The notes below the pieces were generated by a model. It saw nothing but the letters and a program-made list of their open reading frames with translations, was not told the DNA's origin and searched no databases. From the NCBI GenBank assembly GCA_021397845.1, contig CM038049.1:109894877-109958876 (forward strand): 64,000 bases of DNA. The letters are read 5' to 3'. Origin of the DNA: Areca catechu (lineage: Eukaryota > Streptophyta > Magnoliopsida > Arecales > Arecaceae). Made by a program: the position numbers and the translations under genes. Shown here piece by piece: positions 56,780 through 64,000 of the stretch (positions are counted from its first letter, which is position 1; each line of letters starts with the position of its first letter).

Positions 56780-58570
56780 TCTATTCATTGTCACTATCTA
56801 CCTTAGTAATAGTTGATGGCCCATAAGGTGGTACCCTAGAAGGTCCAAAAGATGGCATAGATTCTATTGGGTCCACAGATTGTGGTTCAGAAGCTTGGGG
56901 CCTAAGATGAGGAGCTGGCTACCTAGGATGTGTAGTAGAGGTAGGTCCAGGTATAGGTACAAGTCTAGGATTAAGAGTGGCAAATACTGCAATGACAGTG
57001 GTTTTGAGTTGATCAAGTTGAATTTGAACCACTTCCATCTCCTCGTGAATCTTCTTCACCTCAATGTTTAATGGAACTAACTCGGCAGCTTGCACATTTG
57101 CAAAAGCTTCAGCAGAACCTCGCAATCTCACAAATTCTGACCTTAAGATCCCTATGCCCCTTGTATAGTCTTCCTCCATCCTCTTTCCCTATTCAAATGA
57201 TCCCATTTTGAACCTTATCTTATTTAGCTCTGTTCTGAATTTTTCCAAAGTTTGATCAACAGTTTTCCTGATTGAATCAGAACCAGATGATATGGTATCA
57301 ATGATAGGCTGCAGATCAGGCTAAGATGTAGGTCTGGAGGTCTCAAGTGATTCAACTCTGCCTCTTAACTCCCTGACCTCACTATCAATGTGATCTAATC
57401 TACAGTCCATTGATTGGCGAAACTCACCAAACATAGTAGCCAAGGAAGCAGTCAAAGATTCTGTCAGTGACTTCATCTGCAATGCTATGAAGTCCTGTGT
57501 CACTGAAGGTCCATCTGAATGTGCAAGTTGTTCTGGAATAGGTGCAGGAGGAACATAAGTAGTATCTGGCACAGGTGGAGATGCTGGTAATGCAGTCTCA
57601 TACTCAAAGTGTGCTATCTCCACAGCCTCAAATGTAGCATGCTCTATCTCAGTAGGTGCAAATCCAGGTATAGTAGTCTCAGCTAGCTCAGAAATGCTAG
57701 CAAAGTCAGTAGAAGTGCCAACTGGAACATCAACAATGTGCTCAAGTGCTAAAGGCCCTGCAGTGGGATCTCCCTAGGAAGGTCTTCACTATCACTGTCC
57801 TCAATACTGCTGTTGTGCTGTTGGAGGCTACTATAGTCCTCTCTTCAATTCCCTTCTTCTTTCATATCCCTTCACTAAGGATATACCCCATTCGAAGTAG
57901 AGATTTGGAGGTATAAGTATCGGTGTGATGAAGGGGTTTACCATCTTCCCCTTCTAAACTGATCCTAGAGGCTTGAAACAACAAGGTTAGAACCATTCCA
58001 TAAGGTAAACATGCCTTAACTTTTCTGACAGCCTCCTTCATTTGCATTATCATAATATAGGATAAATTTAATGCCTCCCCCTGAATGATGTGTTCCATAA
58101 AGCTGAGGTCACATTCACTTACCCAATCAATTCTGCCAGTTCTTAGAAGAAATATTCTACTGATAAAATTATGGAGTAGTCTCATTTCTAGTGAAAGTGT
58201 GTTTGCCATGACAGTTCCCACTCCACTAACATATGTCCTGCCCAGTATTGTTTGAAGGGTTTTCTTTTTGTCCTTCAAAACAAGTGCTTAGTCCCTTCAG
58301 CAGGCATTTCCAATATTGTGCTGAGCCTTTCCTCTGTCACTATAATCCATTTTTCCTTTATTGTGGATTCAATGTGTTGGGATTCAATTCTCATATTTTC
58401 ATAGAATGCTCTAACAAGGGTTGGATATGTAGAAAAATTCAGAGAGCAAAAGAATGTCCAGCCTTGTTTATTAATTAAATCCCCAATTTTTAGTCCAATT
58501 TCTTCAAGAAACTTAAAAATAATCCTTCTATCAATAGTAACAGGCCGGTTAGACATTGACAACACCTATC
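56780..58570 (-). pseudogene. SIRE env-position ORF, minus strand
   Basis: Minus-strand blocks: SNRPVTIDRRIIFKFLEEIG and GWTFFCSLNFSTYPTLVRAF (58565-58275), VGTVMANTLSLEMRLLHNFI, FLLRTGRIDWVSECDLSFME and KACLPYGMVLTLLFQASRIS (58278-57862), a Pro-rich stretch, a coiled-coil MDCRLDHIDSEVRELRGRVE (57623-57321), and a second coiled-coil NIEVKKIHEEMEVVQIQLDQ (57179-56919). KACLPYGMVLTLLF aligns with LCLPYGMGLTILF of the plus-strand element. Two coiled-coils suggest oligomerisation. No signal peptide or clear transmembrane anchor is seen. Frames are broken by stops and shifts. Function unknown. Confidence 0.75.
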
Positions 58571-59189
58571 TTGGAGAGTGAGTAGAGGCCAACTATTTTG
58601 TTTCTTCTTCTTCCCTCTCAACTACTCAAGTCGGCTCCTCTTGCTGACACTTTGTTCTTCTTTCTACTCCACTGAGGGTGCAGCTCTTTTAGATCTTTTT
58701 TTGACTATCAATTTTGGTGTCATTGCAACACTTGCAAAAAGAAATGTGGAATGGGAGCTTGAGGAAGAAGATTTATGGGCTTTGCTAGAGGTTTTGAGTG
58801 GAGTTTTACGGTTTAGAACAAGAATAGAGAGCAAAAAGTTCAGAAAAAATTGCACGGCTCTATTAAAAAACTGTTTGCTCGACATTCAAGTTGGCTCTAA
58901 TAACCCTAAATTACTCAAGTTAGCTCGACCAGAGCAAAAACTGAAACAATAGATATTCGAGTCGGCTCGACCAGAGCTAAATTACCCGAGTCGACTTGAA
59001 CAGAAACTTTCCACAAAAGTTGAAATGATTCAAAAATTAAAATTAATTTGATAAAACCTCAAAGAAAGTTGTTCAAAGAACTTGAATTGATGTAGGAGGT
59101 TTTCTAGATATTTTTTCTTAATATTGAAGGAATTAGATTAGGAAAATCTAGAAAGGATCACAAAGACCTAATTCTCCTCTATCATTTCA
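58571..59189 (-). other. SIRE pol-env spacer with GAGTCGGCTC repeats
   Basis: Motifs AAGTTGGCTC, GAGTCGGCTCGACC and GAGTCGACTTG occur at about 58880-58995, the same relative place as the GTGTCGACAC motifs at 22388-22460. The ORF 58578-58952 on the opposite strand is not supported. Confidence 0.75.
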
Positions 59190-60717
59190 AATATATCCTG
59201 ATTAAGTGGCTTAGTGAAAATGTCAGCAAGTTGGTTCTCAGTAGGGATGAATTCTAGTTCAATGTCACCATTCAAAATATTATCTCTAATAAAATGGTGT
59301 CTAATCTCTATGTGCTTAGTCCTTAAGTGTTGAATTGGATTTTTTGTCGAATTTATAGCACTTGTGTTATCACATTTGATAGAAATTTTAGATTGTGTAA
59401 CACCAAAGTATTCTAGTTATTATTTAATCCATAACACTTGTGCATAACAACTTCCTGCAGTAACATACTCTACCTCAGCAGTAGATAGTGCTTCCGAGTT
59501 TTATTTCTTACAGTGCCATGAGATTATAAATTCAACCCTAGAAACTGGTATGTGCCGCTAGTGCTTTTTCTATCAATTTTACAACCAGCATAATCAGCAT
59601 CCGAAAATCTAATTAAATTCAATGAAGAATGTTTTAAAAATCATAGATCTAGATTACTTGTTTCTTTCAAATATTTTATAATCCTTTTAACAGCAAGCAT
59701 ATGTGATTCTTTAGGATTAGATTGGAATCTGGTACATACACATACGCTATACAAGATATCAGGTCTCATGCAGTTAAGTATAACAAGGATCCTATCATAC
59801 CTCTATAGAGCTTTTGATCAATGTTGGATCCACTTTCATCTTTATCCAATCTGCAAGTTGGGTCATGGGTGTGCTCATGTGTTTGCTTGACTCCATACCA
59901 AACTTCTTGATTATTTCTTTGGTGTAATTGGCTTGGTTAATGAAGATTCCTACCTTTGTTTGTTTCATTTAAAGTCCAAGGAAGTAGTTAAGTTCACCTA
60001 TTAGGCTCATTTCAAATTTTTCCTGTATTAACTTAGTAAATTTTCTACAAAGAGTTTCATTAGTTGCACCAAATCTTACATCATCAACATAAATCTGTAC
60101 AACTAATAAATCATTATTTTTCTTCTTGATGAAAAGAGTTTTGTCAATATTTTCTCTTGAAAAATTATTTTCAATCAAGAAGATGCTAAGTCTATCATAC
60201 CAGGTTCTAGCTGCTTATTTCAAACCATATAATATTTTATTGAGTTTAAAAATATGATTTGGAAAGCATGGTTTTCAAAACCTGGTGCCTGTTCTACAAA
60301 AACTTGTTCAGATATAAAACCATTCAAGAATGCACTTTTCATATCCATCTGAAAAAGTTAAAAATTTATGTAGTAAGCAAATGCAAAAAGTAATCTAATG
60401 GCTTCTAGTTTTGCTATAGGTGCATATGTTTCATCAAAATCTATACCCTCTTCTTGGTTATATCCCTTAGCCACTAATATAGCTTTGTTTCTAATTACAT
60501 TTTCTTGTTCATCTAATTTGTTCTTATAGACGCATTTGGTTCCTATGATGAAATGGTCTGATGGTCTTTCAACTAAAGTCCATACCTTATTTCTTTCAAA
60601 CTTATTTAGTTCTTCATGCATAGCCATCATCCAGTTTGGGTCAGATTCAGCTTCTTCTAAGATATGAGATTCTATTTGTGATACAAAGGCTAGGTAATCA
60701 TGTGTATCTCTATATGA
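59190..60717 (-). pseudogene. pol: SIRE pol: reverse transcriptase and RNase H, minus strand
   Basis: DPNWMMAMHEELNKFERNKV and KAILVAKGYNQEEGIDFDET (60630-60400), MDMKSAFLNGF (Asp kept), EQAPGFENHAF, then a shift; TLFIKKKNNDLLVVQIYVDD (60140-60070) carries the catalytic YVDD with GELNYFLGL after it. RNase H: SNPKESHMLAVKRIIKYL and IRFSDADYAGCKIDRKS (59600-59550) with the first catalytic Asp. Stops abound after 60000. Ends near 59190. Confidence 0.88.
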
Positions 60718-62040
60718 TTACCTAGTTCTAATACCTTGTGAAGGATCACCAATAATTAATTCTCTTGGATGAGGAGTTACGTACCTCCATTCCCTTGGTT
60801 GATCAGCATGATCCTTACTTACCGTTTCTTCTCCTTCTTGAGTTGGTCTTTCTTGTATGCTCATGTCTTCCATTTCTTTTTGAATTATACCTACATCATT
60901 GTCTATGCACTCTTCTTTCTTAGAAGGTGAAGGGTTAGTTTCATCAAAAATAACATGCATAGATTTTTCTACAGTAAGAGTTCTTTTATTAAATACTTTA
61001 TATGCTTTGCTATGTAATAAATAACCAAGAAAAATTGCTTCATCAGATTTAGCATCAAATTTTCCTAGATTATCTTTACCATTATTAAGCACAAAGCATT
61101 TACAACCAAATGCATGAAAATAATTGATGTTGGATTTCTTTTCATTCCAAAGCTCATAGGGGGTTTTCTTCAAAATAGGATGAATCAAAACGTGGTTCAA
61201 AATATAACAAGCAGTGTTCACTGCTTCTGCCCAAAAGTACCTTGGAAGATTTCCTTCACATAACATTGTTCGGGTCATCTCTTCCAAAGTCCTATTTTTT
61301 CTCTCTATAACACCATTTTGTTGTGGTGTCCTAGGAGCGAAGAAGTTGTAATCAATGCCATTTTCTGTGCAATAATCATTGAAAAACAGATTTTCAAATT
61401 CGATGCCATGATCACTCCTAATTGAAACTATTGAAAGATTTTTCTAATTAGAAATATTTTTGTGAAATTTTTGAAAGACTCTAAAAGTTTCATCTTTATG
61501 AATGATAAACAAAACCCAAGTAAATCTAGAAAAATCATCTACTATCACAAGAGCATATTTCGTACCACCTAGATTTATGGTCCTAGTTGGTCCAAATAAG
61601 TTCATGTAAAGTAGCTCAAGGGGTCTAGTAGTTAAAATCATATTTTTGGGTTTAAAGCTCCCCCTAGTTTGTTTATCCATTTGGCATGCATCACAAATAT
61701 GATTAAGATCTATTTTAAATTTAGGCATGCCTCTAACTAAATTCTTGAAAATTAACTTGGCAATAGTATGCATGCTAGCATGACCTAATCGTCTATGCCA
61801 AAGTAAGCAAAACTCCTTGGTTTTAGCATTCATTGCAACTAGAATGGAATTACTTGGCATGGCAAGATCATTAAGGTCTACCACATAAATATTTCCAAGT
61901 CTATGTCCAATGAACTTATTGCTAGAATCAAGAGAGTTTGTTACAATACACATAGATGATTCAAAAACAACCTTGAAGCCTTTATCACATAATTGACTAA
62001 TGCTTAACAAATTATGCTTCAATTTATCTACTAGCAACAC
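60718..62040 (-). pseudogene. pol: SIRE pol: GAG-pre-integrase and integrase, minus strand
   Basis: KHNLLSISQLCDKGFKVVFE and LLWHRRLGHASMHTIAKL with the CxxC pair HICDACQMDKQ (62040-61690); integrase LLYMNLFGPTRTINLGG, where the first catalytic Asp appears as Asn (MNLFGP for MDLFGP), then VIVDDFSRFTWVLFI; RSDHG and TPQQNG follow in other frames (61420-61310); MEEMTRTMLCEGNLPRYFWA to ELIIGDPSQGIRTR (61287-60718) is the C-terminal half and the linker to RT. One stop near 61442 and a frameshift near 61290 break it. Confidence 0.9.
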
Positions 62041-62900
62041 ATTTTCAATAAAAGTCAGAGAGTTATTTTAATCTTACCAATTCCGATTATTTTCTCCTTG
62101 ACATTGTCTCCAAAAGTAACTATACCTCCTTTCATCTCTAGGATGATAAATTGATCCTTGTCATCCATCATATGCCTTGAACAGCCACTATCGAGAAACC
62201 ATCTTTTCTTCAATTTTTAGGCTGCAAGACATTCCTGCAAGACAATCAAGAAGTTCTTTTAGGTATCCAAGCTAACTTGGATCCTTGCAGGTTAGCGGAG
62301 GTGGTTCCTTTAGAAACCCAAATTCTTTTGATTCTATTCTAAGAGTATGCATTTTTCTTCAATGAATTATATTGAGAGAATTTATGTCCAATTCCATGAC
62401 ATGCATAACATTCAACTCAGAATTCTGAAAGGATGCAGATTTTGAAGTTCTAGATGTTGATGCATGAGATGCAGATATAAAAGATTTTCTATTTGAGCTC
62501 TTAGGAACATACAATATAGCTTTAGGAGTAGAAGCAGAAACATTTATTGCAAAAGCTTTTTGAGATATTAATTTTGGAACATAAGCTTTTGGTGACACAA
62601 AAGTAGTAGCTGAAATTTTATTTAAAATTAAAGAATTAAAACTGATTCCAGCTTTATTTCTAGAAATTCTTTGTTCTTTTAAAATCAACTCAAGATTGTT
62701 TGAAGATAATGTAAGTTTTTTAACAAGTAGCTTGAGTTTTTCAACCTCCTTTTTCAAATCATTATTCTCAATAATTAAATCTTTATTCTTATCAACACAT
62801 GCATTATTTTTAGTTTCCAAAACTTTGTATTTTTCAAAAAGACATGTAAATTCTTTTGTAATATATTGTTCTTTTCTGAATTTCTTCTTTTTCCTTTAGT
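62041..62900 (-). pseudogene. SIRE gag-pol joint: coiled-coil region and protease
   Basis: DLIIENNDLKKEVEKLKLLV and VKKLTLSSNNLELILKEQRI (62820-62660) form a long coiled-coil typical of the SIRE Gag C-terminus. A Ser/Lys-rich spacer follows, then ESKEFGFLKE, and a protease with VSRWLFKA in place of the LDSGCSRHM motif (62200), disrupted by stops. Antisense ORF 62696-62899 is a shadow. Confidence 0.75.
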
Positions 62901-64000
62901 AAAGAATCATTGATATTATTTAAGGATATAATCTTTACTCCTGCCTTTTTAAATTCGATAATAGATTATGAAAAGCAGAATTTAATTCATTCAAATATAA
63001 ATTCTGTTTGAGCATTGGGAGATGTTACCTCATCTTCGAGACCCATTAAATAAAGATTAGCAATTTTCGTGGTCTCTTCTTCTTCAATTGAGGTGGATTC
63101 CTCGCTATCACTCCATGTAGCAATCATTGCCTTCTTTTTCTTCTTCTTGAAGGTTTTCTTCAATAGTGGACAATCTGGATGAATGTGCGATTTCTTACAT
63201 TTATAGCAGGTGGAGACTTATTCATTTTCTTTCTCCTTGTCCTTGTCCTTATCTTTACTATATTCCCCTTTCTTGTAGAATTTTCTATGATATCTACCTT
63301 TTTTCTTTCCTATAAATATTTTGAATCTCCTCACGACCATTGCGATATCTTCGTCTTCTAAATCATCTTCGGAGGAGATGCAGTCATCTTCCGATATCTC
63401 ATCATGTCTTTTAGAATCAGATGCAGTCTTGAATGCAATAGTCTTCTTTTTCTTTTGATCATCTTCAGTTCGGTGCTGCATAGCCAATTTGTGTGTGATG
63501 AGTGAACCCATTAATTCATCCAGAGGTAAGGCATTTAGATCTTTTGCTTCCTGGATGGCAGTCACTTTGGGGTCCCATTGTTCGGAAGTGATCTAAGGAT
63601 CTTCTGTACTAAGTCAATATTTGAGTAAAACCTATCAACACTTTTCAAACCATTAATAATATCTGTAAAGCGAGTAAATATGGCAGAGATAGTTTCAGTT
63701 GGCTCTATTTTGAAAAGTTTGTAACTATGTACAAGAAGATTAATTTTTGAAGTCTTTACTTGGAAAGTTCCTTCGTGGGTCACTTTGAGTTTGTCCCAAA
63801 TTTTGTTTATAGAAGAGCAAGTGGAAATTTGATTTAACTCATTAGCATCCAAAGTACAGTATAATAAATTCATTGCTTTGGCATTTAATTTCTCCATCTT
63901 CATGTCGTGTTCATCCCAATCTTCTTCAGGCTTTGGGACATCCATGCCATTAATTTTGATCATGAAAATTTGTGGTACTTTTAGAATGACCTTCCATAAT
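62901..64000 (-). pseudogene. gag: SIRE gag, minus strand, runs off right edge
   Basis: MIKINGMDVPKPEEDWDEHD and MNLLYCTLDANELNQISTCS, IFTRFTDIINGLKSVDRFYS (63963-63562): UBN2-type capsid region. Then LPLDELMGSLITHKLAMQH, an acidic stretch SEDDLEDEDIAM, a basic run, a stop, and a zinc-knuckle relic CYKCKKSHIHPDC near 63215-63175 that lacks the Gly before His (Cys-x2-Cys-x3-His-x4-Cys), so zinc binding is doubtful. The N-terminus and 5' LTR lie beyond 64000. Confidence 0.85.

Overview
This window is plant nuclear DNA, and everything I can recognise in it is transposable-element sequence. I found no host protein gene, tRNA or rRNA. The element families (SIRE-type and other Ty1-copia, Tat/Retand-like, Athila-like and chromodomain Ty3-gypsy, and a large CACTA transposon) point to a flowering plant. 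A monocot with a repeat-rich genome is my low-confidence guess. Almost every coding region carries stops and frameshifts, and C-to-T type decay is common, as expected for silenced, methylated heterochromatin.

Layout. (1) 1-9743: a minus-strand copia element, split by a plus-strand Tat/Retand-like gypsy element (1908-8978). That gypsy element holds a solo LTR (5434-6943) and an antisense gene with its own TATA box. (2) 9744-12768: a non-autonomous LTR element without recognisable genes. (3) 12769-26985: a 5'-truncated plus-strand SIRE-type copia with pol, a downstream env-position ORF and its 3' LTR. It is split by a very young chromovirus-derived element (13951-20219) whose two 1,434-bp LTRs differ by two substitutions and two homopolymer indels. 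(4) 26986-50624: a minus-strand copia LTR with internal sequence on both sides, split by a minus-strand Athila-like element (30532-48406), itself split by a 10.55-kb CACTA transposon (35371-45923) with intact ends and a CTC target duplication. A truncated SIRE LTR (48539-49888) sits between two 85-bp direct repeats in the same copia LTR. (5) 50625-53212: a minus-strand relative of the young chromovirus derivative. (6) 53213-64000: SIRE fragments in inverted orientation, then a minus-strand SIRE element that runs off the right edge.

How the parts work together. The young element (13951-20219) and its older relative (50625-53212) lack protease, reverse transcriptase and RNase H. Both keep the same fusion of a long Pro/Arg-rich ORF to a remnant integrase tail and chromodomain, which indicates an amplified non-autonomous family mobilised in trans. 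The SIRE elements carry arrays of short palindromes both in their LTRs and between pol and the env-position ORF, and the motif version matches within each element. The CACTA element has palindromic subterminal repeats, tnpD-like and tnpA-like genes, a 32-bp palindromic minisatellite in a probable tnpA intron and a telomere-like tract in its 5' region. Target duplications, LTR ends, PBS and PPT sites were read directly from the sequence; family names come from protein motifs.
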